A program made the position numbers and the translations under genes. Shown here piece after piece: positions 1 through 12,446 of a DNA stretch of 64,000 nucleotides. The notes below the pieces were generated by a model. It had not been told where the DNA came from, did not search any database, and saw nothing but the letters and a program-made list of their open reading frames with translations. Positions within the stretch are counted from its first letter, which is position 1. Every line of letters starts with the position of its first letter. Source of the stretch: Tuctoria greenei (lineage: Eukaryota; Streptophyta; Magnoliopsida; Poales; Poaceae); assembly GCA_036927565.1 (NCBI GenBank), contig JAYESD010000006.1, positions 106,303,353 to 106,367,352 of the forward strand, read 5' to 3'.

Positions 1-621
1 TCTTTCGCCTGATTCGGACCAATTCAACGGAGTTCGACAGGGACGGCCATAAAGAGCTTCAAAAGGAGACATCCTGATGCTCTCTTGATAGCTATTATTA
101 TAAGAGAACACAGCCAATGGTAGATATTCATCCCAATTTTTAGTGTTATCCAGAACATAATCCTGTAGCATATCTTGCAATACTTGATTCAAATGCTTGG
201 TTTGACCATTAGTTTGAGGATGATATGCCGAACTTTGAATCAACCGCGTGCCCAAGGACATATGCAATTGTTCCCAAAACTGAGAGACAAATTGTGTTCC
301 CCGATCAGAAATGATGGTCTTAGGAACTCCGTGCAAGCACAAGACTCGGGCAATGTAGAGCTCGTCATACTTTCGGGCGGTATACCGAGTATGAACTGGT
401 ATAAAGTGAGCTAATTTTGTCAACCGATCCACAATGACCCATATGGAAACATGATGACGAGAGGTAGGAGGTAGCCCGATAATGAAGTCCATGCTAATAT
501 CTTCCCACTTCCAATTTGGAACATTGAGGGGATGGAGAAGACCCGCTGAACGTAGGTGATCAGCCTTCACTTTTCGACATGTGTCACATTTTGACACATA
601 TTTTGCAATCTCCCTCTTCAT
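1..621 (-). pseudogene. Ty3/gypsy integrase (partial, runs off window)
   Basis: A 207-codon open stretch in the same frame as the RNase H upstream. It begins just after a TGA codon (622-624) that interrupts the RNase H-integrase linker. It holds the end of the HHCC zinc finger (KCDTC, about 575), the first catalytic Asp region (SMDFIIGLP, about 490), the VDRLTKLAHFIP core motif (about 425), the second Asp in SDRGTQF (about 300) and the PQTNGQ motif with its downstream region (about 220). Integrase would insert the cDNA into host chromatin. The C-terminal part, including any chromodomain, is beyond the window start. Confidence 0.88.
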
Positions 622-1605
622 TCATGTCCACCAAAATTTGCGCCTTAAATCATGGTACATTTTGTTGCTACCCGGGTGCATGGAATATTTAGACAAATGA
701 GCCTCATCTAAATTTTTTTGACGCAACTCATGATTTTTAGGCACCACCAAACGGTTATTGAACCATATCACACCCTCATCATCTTCATGAAAACAGAGTG
801 CTTCACCTTGATGGAGTCGTTCTTTAATTTTTGCCACTCCCACATCTTTGCTTTGAGCTTCGACAATTTCTCCTTGAATAGTTGGAATAAGTGCAAGATT
901 ATACAATGCTCCATGTGGTATTATTCTCACACTTGGTTCCTCTTCGAGAGTAGAAACTTCAGCATCAATTTGGCAGTTGTGACAATAATACTTACGACTC
1001 AATGCATCAGCAACTACATTGGCTTTTCCCGGATGATAGTGAATCTGCAATTCATAGTATTTGATTAATTCTAGCGACCTTCTTTGCCTCATATTCAGAT
1101 CACTTGGAGTGAAAATATATTTCAAGCTCTTATGATCCGTATATAAGTGTACAAGATTTCCAAGAAGGTAATGCCTCCACACTTTCAAGGCTAGGACCAC
1201 GGAAGCCAACTCCAAGTCATGAGTAGGATACTTTTGTTCATGACGACGAAGTTGTCGTGACGCATAAGAAATAACTCGGCCGTCTTGGATCAACATGCAG
1301 CCCAAACCCGTACCGGATGCATCACAATACACATCAAATGGCTTCATGATGTCGGGTTGCGCCAACACAGGAGCCGTTGTTAAATGCTTCTTGAGAGTTT
1401 GGAAAGCATGTTCACATGCTTCGTTCCACATAAATTTAGTGTCCTTCTTGAGCAAGTCCGTCATAGGCTTGGCAATTTTTGAGAAGTTTGGAATGAACCT
1501 TCGATAATACCCGACAAGCCCAAGAAAGCTACGAACCTCTAACGCGGTTGCGGGTGGCTCCCAATTCAACACATCTCGCACCTTGCTCGGGTCTACGGTG
1601 ATGCC
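622..1605 (-). pseudogene. Ty3/gypsy RT C-terminus and RNase H
   Basis: The frame continues from the RT finger/palm region, after an in-frame TAA at 1606-1608. It carries the RT thumb/connection (FLGLVGYYRRFIPNFS, about 1525), the RNase H core with VYCDASGTGLG (first catalytic Asp, about 1315), the YPTHDLEL motif holding the catalytic Glu (about 1215), YTDHKSLKYI (about 1130) and HPGKANVVADALSRK (about 1015). It ends in the zinc-finger lead of integrase at a TGA. In the live family this is one continuous polyprotein, so the boundary at 1605 is only the position of a stop. Confidence 0.88.
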
Positions 1606-2118
1606 TTAAGCTGAAATGATATGACCCAAGAAAGGCACTTCTCGCAACCAAAACTCGCACTTGATAAATTTAGCATAGAGTTTATGGTCATGTAGACGTT
1701 GGAGAACAATGTGGAGATGGTCAGCATGCTCCTCTTCAGACTTGGAGTATATGAGAATGTCGTCGATGAAATCCACCATGAACTTGTCCAATTCTGGCAT
1801 AAAGACAAAATTCATCAAATACATAAAATAGGCAGGAGCATTTGTTAATCCAAATGACATTACTAAGTACTCATAAAGACCGCACTGAGTAGAAAATGCT
1901 GTCTTTGGAATATCCTCTGGACGAATTTTAATTTGATGATACCCGGAGCGAAGGTCAATTTTTGAGAACACCTTGGCACCAACCAATTGATCAAAAAGAA
2001 TATCAATCCGAGGTAAAGGATATTCGTTCTTGATGGTGATTGCGTTCAAAGGGCGATAATCTACAAATAGCCGTAGGGACTTGTCTTTCTTCTTGACAAA
2101 TAAAGCGGGACAGCCCAC
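1606..2118 (-). pseudogene. Ty3/gypsy reverse transcriptase, fingers and palm
   Basis: Open frame with canonical RT motifs in order: FVDYRPLNAITIKNEYPLPRI (about 2060), KIDLRSGYHQIKI (about 1955), FGLTNAPAYFMYLMN (about 1850) and the catalytic FIDDIL box (about 1765). The YxDD equivalent is F-I-D-D, normal for gypsy RT, so the catalytic aspartates are retained. Its 5' side is shifted by one base relative to the protease frame: a single-base loss lies close to 2110-2120. It ends at TAA 1606-1608. The RT copies the element RNA into cDNA in the particle. Confidence 0.88.
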
Positions 2119-2873
2119 GGTGATGAACTTGGTCGAATAAAGCCTTTGTCCATCAAGTCTTTTAGTTAGACTTTCAGCTCGGCCAACTCATTTGGCGCCA
2201 TTTTATAAGGCCTTCGTGAGATAGGAGTGGTGCCGGGTAAAAGCTCAATACGGAATTCCACCTCACGATTGGGAGGCATTCCCGGTAATTCCTCGGGAAA
2301 AACATCTGGGTATTCGCACACCTCTGAGATGTCTTCCATCTTCTGGTTACTCACATGATTAATTTCAGATTTGGACATGTGAGGAATGGAGAGTTGAAGA
2401 ATTTTGCGGCCATGAGAGGGAGAGTCTAGCCGAATTTCCCGGGAAGACACATATATTACGGCATGATGGTGGTTCATCCAATGCATCCCTAAAATCACAT
2501 CAATCCCTTGTCCATCTAGAACAATGAGATTTGAATGGTAAATCTTTCTTCCCAAGTTCAAAGGTGCAGAATTAATCATTTTAGTTGCAATTATTTTCCC
2601 ACCTGGTGAAATAATAACATACGGTGTTTTTGTAGTTGATGTAGGAAGCCGGTACTTGTGAACATAAGAGAGACTTATAAAATTATGAGTAGCACCCGAG
2701 TCAAACAAAATCATAGCAGGGTGGTCGTGGAGGGAAAACATACCCGCGAGCACTTGTTCTCCTTCTGGAATCTCCTCAACCGAGGTGTAGTTCACCCGGC
2801 CGGTTTTTGGACCATGTCCTTTAGGTGGCTGATTTTTGTGAGAGGCTTGAGAGCGAGGATTGTGAGGATTTTG
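2119..2873 (-). pseudogene. Ty3/gypsy aspartic protease
   Basis: Same frame as gag but separated from it by a TAG at 2874-2876. It contains the retropepsin core: the DSGATHNFIS active-site loop (about 2700), LDGQGIDVILGMHWM flap/psi-loop region (about 2500) and the proline-rich link to RT (ELPGMPPNREVEFRIELLPG, about 2250). The frame is stopped by TAA at 2166-2168, still upstream of the RT, followed by the one-base frameshift near 2115. Protease would cut the gag-pol polyprotein during particle maturation. Confidence 0.85.
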
Positions 2874-3887
2874 CTACTGCGTTTGAGCTTGACAATCCCT
2901 CGCGATGTGTCCCGGGCAACCAAAAGTGTAGCAAGAAGGAAATCCCGGTCTTGCACTTTGTGGTCCCGATGACGGGGGGCAAAAACCTTGTGGTGCTTGT
3001 GGTGGATATGGCCGAGGTGCTGATTGTGGCTGCTGCAGTAGAGGACGATGATTTCCCCATTGAGACACAGAGGTGTACCTCTGACCGGTGGGTGAGGTAA
3101 CAGCCATACGGTATTTCAATGGGCCTTGACTCGATGATCCAGTCATCACCCTCTTCTTCTTCTTTTCAACTTTGTGGGCGTGGATGGCATCCTCCATTGT
3201 AATAGCTGAGCTCACAAGTTCAGTAAAACTTATAGAGCGGTGGAGGGCCAACCGTTCTTGCAGCTTCGTGGTCAACCCTTTGAAGAAACAATTCTTCCTT
3301 TTCTCATCGGTGTCTACATGATAAGTAGCATACTGAGCCAAGTGGTTGAACTTGCGGGAATAATCATGTATAGAGCTGCTCCCTTGCTGCAAGTTTAAAA
3401 ACTCCGTAAGCTTCCTTGTCATGAGTCCCGCAGGGATGTGTTGCGCACGAAAAGCAGTCTTGAATTCTTCCCATGAAACTTGATGCCCTGCGGTGAGAGT
3501 AGCTTGGTAATTTTCCCACCAAGCTCCGGCCGATCCACAAAGTTGTTGCACGGCGAAGAGAGGCTTCTGATGATCCACACAATTGATGATCCTAAATTTA
3601 GACTCAATGGTGCGAACCCAGTGATCGGCTTCCAAAGGGTCCACTGTCTTATGGAAAATGGGTGGGTGTGTGGCCAGGAAATCTGCATAAGTCGCTAGTT
3701 GCGGTCGCTGGCCTTGACGCGAAGTTCCTGCACCTGTATTATTCTGAACAAGCAACCTCATCAACTCCGTTTGCTCATGACGAGACTCCAAGTTAGAAGC
3801 GATAGCTTCAGCCAATATGGGAGGAGGTGGTGGAGATCCTCCCCTATTGGAGTTCTCGGGCTCATTAGTGTTTCGCGTACGCACCAT
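2874..3887 (-). pseudogene. Ty3/gypsy gag (capsid-nucleocapsid)
   Basis: The start ATG at 3885-3887 (MVRTRNTNEPEN) is preferred over the open extension upstream because the protein text of the family begins there. The capsid section (ADHWVRTIESKF to AITMEDAIHAHKVEKKKK, residues about 85-245) matches the Retrotrans_gag fold of Tekay-like elements. A CCHC-like zinc knuckle near the end reads CYTFGCPGHIARDC. Gag forms the particle and binds the RNA. It ends at TAG 2874-2876, directly before the protease; in related elements gag-pol is one ORF, so this stop is probably a mutation. About 338 aa. Confidence 0.88.
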
Positions 3888-5014
3888 TCTGCGACACACA
3901 CACACACAAATAAAAAAAATTATGCCCTGTTAGCTGAAACTTATCACAAGGATTAACAAGTTCCACAACATAACATGGTGCCCAAATAAAAAAAATCAGA
4001 TCTGAACCATGAAATGAAACAACGGTTTTCATTCCACAAAATACGGCCAACGATGAGAACCGTTGTACAACGATGTTTGATTACAAAAGAGGGGGTCACG
4101 AAATTAATGGCCTAAGGGAAATGCAGCCAGCCTGGTATTCTGATGCCCACAAGAGTAATCAAGGTTGTAAAAGACTGAAAGAGTATCTAATTCCAAACTT
4201 TTGTTGCATAGTGTACTAAAATGGCAGCGATAAAAAAACTAAGATTAAAAATATCTGGAGCTGAAACCAGGCAAACTATTTAATACCAAACATTTGGAGG
4301 ACCTTTATAGCTTTCCAACAAATATTTATATGCCTCAATTCGATTAACGGAACTGTTTTTATGTCAGTCCAAAGTGGCAGTCAGAGTGCTGAAATGTGAT
4401 TCAGTAACAGAACAGTATTCAGTTTTTGGGAGCAGTTTAAAATTACTTAACAGCTAAATTGGAACACGTGACAATGGGACATATAATAGAGTAGGACGTT
4501 TAGGTTCACAAGACGGCTGAGCCAATACCCTAAGTACAAAGAACTGGGAAATATTGTTTTTCAAAGATGCTATTATGATCACTGTTTTCAGACTTGGACA
4601 GATTTCAATGAAGATGCATGCACGATAAGATTCAGCCTATACGCCCTCACCAAACAAAAATTTTTGGTCAAATATACTGACCATACGTTAATTCGGTGGA
4701 ACCACGTTCTCTCATGACACAATTAGTCGTTTTCTACACGTGCTAAGTAATGTGGTTAGCGTACCTGCAAAAAAAAAGAATTCCTCACGCATGCACATAT
4801 TCATCACAACGGAACAATATAATAAATAAAACTTACCTTTTTACCTGAGTGTTGGTGCGTCGTTACATAATTATAAAATACATAAAGTAAAAGTTAGCTT
4901 TGCCACCTGAACTACACACTAACATCCTTATATTGGGCCACACTAATACGTTTCCTCACCGTAAAAGTAATTTTTTGAAAATAGGCCTAATTAGCATTGT
5001 ACTAACCCCGATCT
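3888..5014 (-). other. Tekay/Del 5' untranslated leader
   Basis: About 1.1 kb between the PBS and the gag start with no convincing ORF. It begins with the (CA)n-like run next to the gag start. This is the expected position for RNA packaging signals, but I see no distinct hairpin to single out. Confidence 0.6.
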
Positions 5015-5027
5015 GGCTCTGATACCA
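5015..5027 (-). other. Primer binding site, tRNA-Met type
   Basis: The minus strand reads TGGTATCAGAGCC, the standard complement to the 3' end of initiator tRNA-Met, two bases inside the LTR end. This fixes the LTR inner boundary and the element orientation. Confidence 0.9.
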
Positions 5028-5029
5028 GC

Positions 5030-8000
5030 TGTGACAGAACCGCCCCATATACAGAACGACTTGTCGATATAGGACCATCGGGTGTCAATTGACAAGCAAT
5101 AGACTAAATAGTACAACATAGGCAATACAGTTATATTACATGAACATGGTTAAAGTATTGCAATGGTTAAAGTCCATAGTCTCATGTCGTCAAAATAAAG
5201 CGAGTTTATACAAAATATGCGGAAGCATTCTTGCACTCAACGCACTATCCTAATCCAAATCATGTCGGCCCATAAACACGCTTCATCCTTCGCGGCCATG
5301 TGATGGAGAGGCGGGAACCCAATCAATTGACCACTCCGATGGGGGTTCACCCTCCCACACCACCTTGCCACAACAATCACAAAAGTTTCCATGGTAGTCA
5401 CTTGCAATAAGATTTAATCCATAAAGCCTGAGCAACTAATACTCAGCAAGACTTACCCGTCAAATTGTCGGTTCTCCATAACCGACTTCTAGACCATGCA
5501 AGGCTCAAAGGGCTGATTCTTACTTGCCAAAACAGCACTAAATGTGGATCCTTATTCAGATTTTAGCCAAGTTAATAGGGTTCATTAGGAAAATAAAGAT
5601 GTGCCAACATATACTAATTCACACATGGTTCACATGTAACATTAAAAACAGTTCAGCATCATATAAATAGTTTATTTGCTCATTTCTTTCTATGATGTGA
5701 CGAGATCACAAGTGGTACTCATTAACCGCGGGACACGGCGATTTAAATCAATTTACATCCTGCAGTAGAAACTCAATCACACGTTACGTACGCCCTCCCG
5801 TGGAGTCGTATACGACAACCTTTCACAACAACACAACTAGAGTCGATTCAAATCTCCCCTCCCGAGCACCATAGCCATGCCCTCCCAAATAAATTAAAAG
5901 AGGGGGGGGGGGGGTTCAATGTCCAACAATTGTTGTAATTGAGCTACATCAGTTTGCTAGTTCCCATATAACTAGTATGTGATTGGTACAATTCAAACTT
6001 GATCAACTAAGCCACATTCGAATCAGTCCTCAACCGACACGAGCAAAGCTACCACACACAAGACCCATGCCTTGTTGTTCCCTAACTCCTCTTTGCTCGG
6101 TCTCCAATTCAATATCATGAATAAATCTCCAAGTGACAATGAGACAATAATTCAAGCACCCTACAACTCGCGAACGGGTTCCAATCCGCTCGACTTCTAC
6201 CGACAGCCATAAAAATTAGCATAGCATAACGGGGTCTTAATATCAATCTAAAACAGCACATAATGGGATTATTTGGGTCAAATGCAGCTGGAGTTTCAAC
6301 CAAATCCTATACGTATAATGCACAATACACGACTCACATTCATGTGATATAAAAGGAACATTTTTGCAATACTGTGGAGCGCACCGGGGCTTGCCTTGAG
6401 CTTGTGGATTAGGAGTATACTCAAAAGGAAATGTTGGGTTAGTCTCCAAAGTCACCGCAGCACCTCCAATCACCGTGTCGCCATCGTCGTTTCCTATGTT
6501 GAAATGCAATGCAATGCACATATGATTATGCAATGTGATAGAAATAAAAAAGTTATGAAGAGAAGTTTAATATAATGATCTTGTATCTAATTTGCAACAG
6601 AATTCAGAGGGTGATAGAGCAACCAAATTAAATTTTTATTTGGACATACCCTTTCTTCACAAAAGATAAATGACTTCTAGTTCAATAATAATTGATGTGA
6701 CACCAACATTATACAGGACTTCACGTGAATGTTGAGCAATGTGTACTCATCACAAGATCAATGTCAGGATCAGAGGTCTTATTTTGATGTTTATAGAATG
6801 ACTTCTGAAATAAATTTATTAAACTAGACCAGTGATTAACAAGACAACTATTAACGGAAATGGATCTTAAGAGTAAAACTGTGACAATTATGATACTATA
6901 ATGGTCCTATAAGTTTTAACGAGGGTTACTACATTGTTCAGGAAGGTGTTGGCAAAGTTTCAGAAATTTTCATGCAATATATAATTTATCAGGATTAAAA
7001 TAAGGAAAAACACTATTAAATCATTTTCAACTCGTATAAATAGAACCAGGAAATGAAATTTGGCGTGGAGGTGTATATTATAATGGTAAACATGTATGCA
7101 AATTATCATGAGTTTTAGAGCTACAAATATAGAGCAATGATTTTTCATACCATGCACCATCTATTTGTCATGATTGTAATAAGGAAAGTCACTGTTAAAT
7201 CATTTCCTAAATGACTATGGAGATTCATGGAGTAAAATTTGGTCCGTAGATGTGGGTGCTATTGGTAAGAATTTTTGCAAAATATTACAAATTTTAGGAT
7301 ATAAAAACATAGGGTAATGATTTTTACTAGTGTAAAGCATATAAAACTTGCAATAATTTTATGCATGGATAATGTACTTATTCCAGTATTCCAGCGTGTG
7401 TATGTTTTTATAAGGAAGCTATAAAAATTTATTTCACATTTTTATGAGTTATATTGAATTTATTACGCATTTTACAAGAAGCAGCAAATGCTGAAATAAG
7501 GAAAAACGTGAGAAAAGGAGAAAACCAGATCTGGGCCACTATGGGCTGCGCATGCCAGGCCCAGTAAGGCCACCAAGGAGTTGAGCAGGAGCTCTTCCTG
7601 GCCATGGCGGCCATGGCCGCCGGCGGCTCGTCGGAGTTCATTTCCAGTGGCGGCGCGACCTACCAAGGGAACGAGGACGAAGCACACGACAAGAACATCC
7701 TTTTTCAAGTTCATCACCTTGCTGCGAAAGGTGTAGCTCGCCAGCGGCGAGGTGTTCTTCGCCGGACTTCGGTGATGTCGTACGCATGACACACAAGAGG
7801 AAACGAAATAAAAATGGAGGGAGAGCTTCACCTCGTCGAGGGGAACACCGGTCTGCAGCCGGTTCGGGATGAGAAGCACCATAGGAAGAGATCAACAAAG
7901 GTACCTCAATCTCCAACAATGGAGGAGAGAGAAAAAGTGAGGGAGAAGGGAGAGGAGAGCAAAAGAGGTGGGGGAGGAGTCTCTGGAGCAGTAAAAATCA

Positions 8001-8159
8001 CATGAGGGAAGAGGAAATGGGGTACAGGTGGCTGGTGGCCATGAGCCACGTGGTGCACTGCCGCCCAAGGTAGCCAATGGAGGAAGAAGAAGACTATTGC
8101 TTGGCTGACGGATGGGTCCAGCTTGCTTTTATTTTTATTTTTGGTTCCTGGGTGTTACA
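5030..8159 (-). repeat. Long LTR of the Tekay/Del element (about 3.13 kb)
   Basis: The inner edge is set by the PBS. The outer edge is inferred from the terminal inverted repeat: the plus strand begins TGTGACA at 5030 and ends TGTTACA at 8159, so on the element strand the LTR runs TGTAACACCC...TGTCACA. Several short ORFs inside (for example around 7430-8000) are not recognisable. A poly-G tract lies at about 5902-5914, and a GC-rich section lies at 7540-8060. A 3-kb LTR with these ends fits Tekay-type elements. The outer edge is less certain because no partner LTR is in the window. Confidence 0.75.
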
Positions 8160-9289
8160 CGCGTCCTGGCCGCCTGCCGCCGCCCTGGCCGCCCGCCGTC
8201 ATGCGAACCCGCCTCGCCCTGGTCGCCCGCTGCGCCCTGCCTCCGCTCGCCCTGGCCACCCGCCGCCGCTTAGGGTTAGCACCGCCGCCGCTCGCGTTTG
8301 GATCGGGAGTCGAGAGTGAAACGGTAGACCTGGGGGTATTTTGGTCAATACTGTGTTTTCTCTTATTTTTCTTCTTTTTTATAAAGTTTATTAGTAAAAA
8401 CTTAACAAAGTCTGTAATCTGCGGCTAACTGTGGGTTGGGCCGAAAAAACTTATAGTTAAATCATAAAATTTGAAAAATTGAGGCTGAATCACAATTAGC
8501 CTCCAAAATTGTAGTCGAAACACAATTGTTTCAATAATAGAAGAGCATAACTTGTTGGCCCCAGTAGCACATCTAGATGGAAATCGTAGGGGGTTGAACC
8601 GTTGATAGCCACACGCCACTTGGTGCCCGCCATCTCACGCCCGTCTCTAGCCACTGTTGCTTGGTTTTGATCGATCGAAAGGGGCTTCTCAAAGTTCTGT
8701 TTAGCCCATAGTGCCCCAAGCATTTAACTAACAACAAGATACTTGATTGAATTATATATGTCTTAAACGGATTACAAATGTTTAAGGAATTGAAAAGTTA
8801 CTTTATTTACAATCAGTTGGGGCCTCTCTGTGTTCTCGTGCTCCCAATGTTGGTGAGAAATAGGGAACTTTTCCACTCCCAACGTTGTGTTTCACCAATC
8901 CCACTTCCAACATGTTTGTTGCTAATATCCCATTACAATAATGTGGACTTTGCTCATTTGCCACTGAGATGGTATCTCACCCTTGATGACAGTCAAAGTG
9001 ACGTAAAAAGACCTTTCTACCCTCCAGTTTCCATATTTGTTCAGAAAAATTGGAAAATTTTAAAAATTCAGGAAAATTTATATAAAATTAGAAAGTATAT
9101 AATAATTTTAAAAACAATATTATAATTTAGTAAAAACAGTAAAAAGTTTCAAAAAATATTTACATTTCATAATATGTAAAAAGTTTAAAATCAGAAGAAA
9201 GAAAAGTAAAACAATTGAAAAATATATAGTAAAAAAGGAAAAATATGGAGAACTTTGGCAAAATTTCGTAAATTGCCTTCGCGGCGGTC
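8160..9289. other. Unassigned intergenic DNA
   Basis: 8160-8330 is very GC-rich and built of short imperfect repeats of a CTGGCCGCC-type motif. 8331-8960 is ordinary low-coding sequence. 9040-9260 is extremely A-rich (long AAAA/TTTT runs). ORFs here are 64-115 aa with no recognisable domains. No gene is supported. Confidence 0.5.
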
Positions 9290-10334
9290 ACGACTAGATC
9301 CGAGCTAATCTCAAATTGGTGTCGGCGCTTGTTGCCTCAGACCTTTCCTTCTTGTCTTTGTGGTGAGGTGTCGCGCGCTTTCTTATGTCAGGGCCCTCAA
9401 CCTTCCTTTGTTGAAGATGGCCCCAACTGCCTCCTCACCAGAGACGTGGTTGGTGGCGACGTCGAGCAGCTTCTTGACGCTTCTTGGCTTTACGGAACCA
9501 AGCTTGTGTGCCAAGGACTCGCGGGTGGTTCCGGACAGGAATGCTGCGACGATGTCAGCATCGACGACGTCGAGGAGCTCGTTGCACTTATTGGAGAAGC
9601 GCCGGTTGTAGTCGGGTTGTAGTCGCGAAGGGTCTCGTTTTCACGGCACACGTATGTGCCCTAGAAGTTGCCAGTGAATGTGTCTCAGGGTTCAATCCAG
9701 CTCCAGATGTTGTTGGCCAAAAGTTACTCCAGCTATGCCCAGACCGATTCGGTGAGGTAGATGGGGAGGCACCAGATGATGAAGAAGCCATCATCCGCCT
9801 TGCCAGTCTTGCATGCCAGGCGGTAGTCCTCCAACCATACACTGGGTTGGTCTCACCGTTGTACCCCCCAATATTGGTCGGGGCTCAAAAATGAGTCATT
9901 AAGGGGGTGTTACGTATCCGCTTCCCAAATGCCTTGGGCCCAGGAGAATAGGGGCTCGGGCTCCGATCCTCGTCATTATCATATCGGTCACCCTGGCCGT
10001 GTTGGTGCTGCTGGGGCTCGGGTCGTGGGTATGTCGAGCCCTAACGGATCGACGGAGATCGCACGACGCCACACGCTCGTGCATTTAGTTGTGCAGGGGG
10101 GTCGATGATCTGGCCCTCTCAGCCTCGACCACCCGGCTCGGAGCGCGGGTCCTAGCAAGGCTCATGCCACTCTTGTCGTGCCCTCGGCTCCTGTTGAGTC
10201 TGATGAGTCCAATTGTCAAGCTAGGAAGCTCTCCGTCTATTGAGCGGTGACCATATTTAGCAAGGTCCAGAGACTCCGGGGCACATGTCGGCCCTCGGAG
10301 TCGACGGGCTCGTGATGCCACACAATATTGCTAC
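9290..10334 (-). pseudogene. Tat-lineage Ty3/gypsy gag relic
   Basis: The reverse complement, read across several stops and shifts, gives recognisable Tat-lineage gag text: SVWLEDYRLACKTGKADD (about 9840), FFIIWCLPIYLTES, GTYVCRENETLRDYN (about 9650), AFLSGTT-like and SGEEAVG-like segments (about 9550-9430). At least five stops are visible. Only gag is present; pol is missing, the sequence becoming A-rich below 9290. The N-terminal gag part (9900-10334) is very decayed. The same element continues at 20859, its 5' leader lying on the far side of the Sirevirus palindrome. Confidence 0.75.
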
Positions 10335-11937
10335 TGAATGTGGCCTACAGGGGGTGGTCAATAGGCCTTTTTGAATTTTAGTAGGAACCTGCAACACTCA
10401 ACAACTTGATCAAATACAAATAAATTGGACTAGTCCAGTAGAGTGCGGACTAGTCCGGTGCTTGCGGACTAGATCGATCAAGTTTGATCGATGATCTCGA
10501 TCCAAGTACTCTACGCAACGGAAATTAAGATTTAACTAGAGTATGTTGCTTTAATTAAACTTAGGATAGCACAAGATAACCTTAGTTTCAAGTTTTAACG
10601 TAATTTGACTAAGATCAATTAAAACCTAGATGTAATGAACAATAAGCACAAAGTGAAGACACAAGATTTTTATCCCGTGGTTCAGTTCCCACGAAGGCAA
10701 CCTACGTCCACGTTGAGGAGCCCACGAAAGGACCAGTTCTTCACCAACGCTACCCTCGTCGAATCACCACAAAGGCTAATTCTCTTCCACTATCACAAAG
10801 GGGTAAGATAACTGGGTTCAAGGGGCCTTCTCACAAGTTGAGGGCTCCCCAAGATTACAAATCAAAACACCACCAAGAACACACTCGTAAGATCTGCAAT
10901 GAAATGACAAGAGTGTGCGAGAGAATCAAACCCAAGAGATCAAATGTGAATAATCATGTCTCTCCTTTGATCTAGAGTTGATCACACAAGTTTAATATTT
11001 ATTTTGTTGAATTGTGTGGAGAGACGTGTTTTCTAGGCTCTTGGACAGTGTGACGGCACTGGGAGTCGAGGGAGTTCATAATTGGGCCGTGCACCTCTAT
11101 TTATACTAGGGTTTCCAAGGGTCACCGTTAGGGTTTTCAAAGTTCGGACTAGTCCGTGGTGGACTCCGAAGTAGTCCGGTGTGCGGCGTGTGGGAAACCC
11201 TAAGTGCCCCGAATTATCGAACTTGTTCGGCCAGGGGCGGACTAGTCCATTTTTGTCTCTGGAAAAGTTCAGACTAGTCCGACACATATCAGACTAGTCC
11301 GGTGGTGATGAAACCCTTAGTGAATTGGGGACAAGTCCGCACTTGGAGGACTTGTCAGATTTTAGTCAGAAGGTTTTTCGGACTCATCTGGTCATATATC
11401 AGACTTGTCTGATTTGGGTCAAAAGGATATGGGACTAGTCTGTGGTGATATCGGACTTGTCCGATTTCATTAAAAGTTGTGAAGTGTTGAGGACTAGTCC
11501 GCACTGGGGGGACTAGTCCGATCTTAGTCAAAAAGATATCGGACTAGTTCGTGGTGATATCGGACTAGTCCGGTCTGTGTAAACCCGGACTGTGTAGACA
11601 AGTCTGCATTGGGAGGACTTGTCCGATTTTGAACAAAGGGATTATCACACTAGTCCGGGGTATATCAGACTAGTCCGGACCTGTATGAATTTGTGAAGTG
11701 AATGAGTTTACTTGTGCTTGAGCTCTTGGGGTGTGTTTCTCCAACACACTCCATACACAAGGATCTAGTCTATTAAGCTCTTGAGCTCTTTTCCATATAG
11801 ATCCTCATTCTCCTTTCTTTTTGCGCTTTCTTCATAATTTCATTAAAACCTGCGCTCATCTCAATAATTTGGTTAGGATCTCATTTATTTGTCATAAATC
11901 AACCAAAACCCACAAGGGATGCCTAGATGCACTTTCA
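10335..11937 (-). repeat. Sirevirus 3' LTR, left arm
   Basis: 1603 bp. Plus strand begins TGAATGTGGCC and ends CACTTTCA, the same ends as the LTRs at 34668 and 44684. It carries about 20 copies of the GGACTAGTCC / GGACAAGTCC motifs, mainly between 11140 and 11690. A TATAAATAG box (minus strand) lies at 11097-11105. LTRs drive and terminate the element transcript. Confidence 0.9.
11097..11105 (-). promoter_or_regulatory. TATA box in left-arm LTR
   Basis: TATAAATAG on the minus strand, at the same LTR position as in the three other Sirevirus LTRs of this window. Confidence 0.6.
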
Positions 11938-11953
11938 ATCTCCTCCTTTTTGG
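11938..11953 (-). other. Polypurine tract, left arm
   Basis: Minus strand CCAAAAAGGAGGAGAT lies directly against the LTR start TGAAAGTG. The PPT primes plus-strand DNA synthesis. Confidence 0.85.
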
Positions 11954-12355
11954 TGATTGATGACAACCAATTGATATTTCACAAATATGATTAAAAATGC
12001 AGATTTTTCATAAAGTGTGCACATATGTGTTTGGAACAAATTAAGCATGACAACAGAAGGCATATGTGCACTCTTTATGGTGGGGTGCAAAACTACGTGT
12101 GTGTGAGCAATAATTGTGATGAAAATGAAACAATTGACATAATTATCTAAACATCAAGCATATATGTCAATTTCAGAGCATAAGCACATATTGCAGCAAA
12201 TCATCATCACATGTTTCATAAATATAACTTAGAGGCATAAGCATAGTCTTAGCACAACATCACAAGACCAAAAGTATGAGAGAACACAGATAAAGATTTA
12301 CAACCCAAAATAAACACAAGTAGAGCGCTCCTCTCAACCTACAGCTATACATAGT

Positions 12356-12384
12356 GACTCCCCCTCAATCTCTCCCACTTTGGC
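12356..12384 (-). other. Upstream purine block resembling PPT/LTR junction (left arm)
   Basis: The minus strand has GCCAAAGTGGGAGAGATTGA followed by GGGGGAGTC, about 420 bp before the real PPT. The same block occurs at 36765-36793 and 18826-18855. Confidence 0.6.
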
Positions 12385-12446
12385 ATCAAGACACCAAAAA
12401 GAAGGAGAGGAGGGATCTAGTGCCTTCATTCCTCACAGTCGGTCCT

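Larger units (their letters stand above)
1..8159 (-). mobile_element. Ty3/gypsy retrotransposon, Tekay/Del type, 3' end outside window
   Basis: Read on the minus strand the order is long LTR (8159-5030), PBS, about 1.1 kb leader, gag, protease, RT, RNase H, integrase, running off at position 1. This gag-PR-RT-RH-IN order defines Ty3/gypsy. Protein style (gag with one zinc knuckle, RT/RNase H text) and a 3-kb LTR with TGTAACACCC/TGTCACA ends fit the chromovirus Tekay/Del lineage. The chromodomain and 3' LTR would lie outside the window, so lineage is inferred. The coding region holds at least four in-frame stops and one frameshift, so this copy is dead. No TSD can be tested with one LTR visible. 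Confidence 0.9.

Noticed and set aside
7472..8005. Overlapping ORFs on both strands in the GC-rich LTR part
   Set aside because: All lie within a Tekay/Del LTR and have no domain; GC content alone explains open frames.
11140..11690. Regularly spaced GGACTAGTCC repeats as a CRISPR-like array
   Set aside because: Repeats are short, variable and palindromic with uneven spacing, and lie in a plant LTR. They are Sirevirus motifs.
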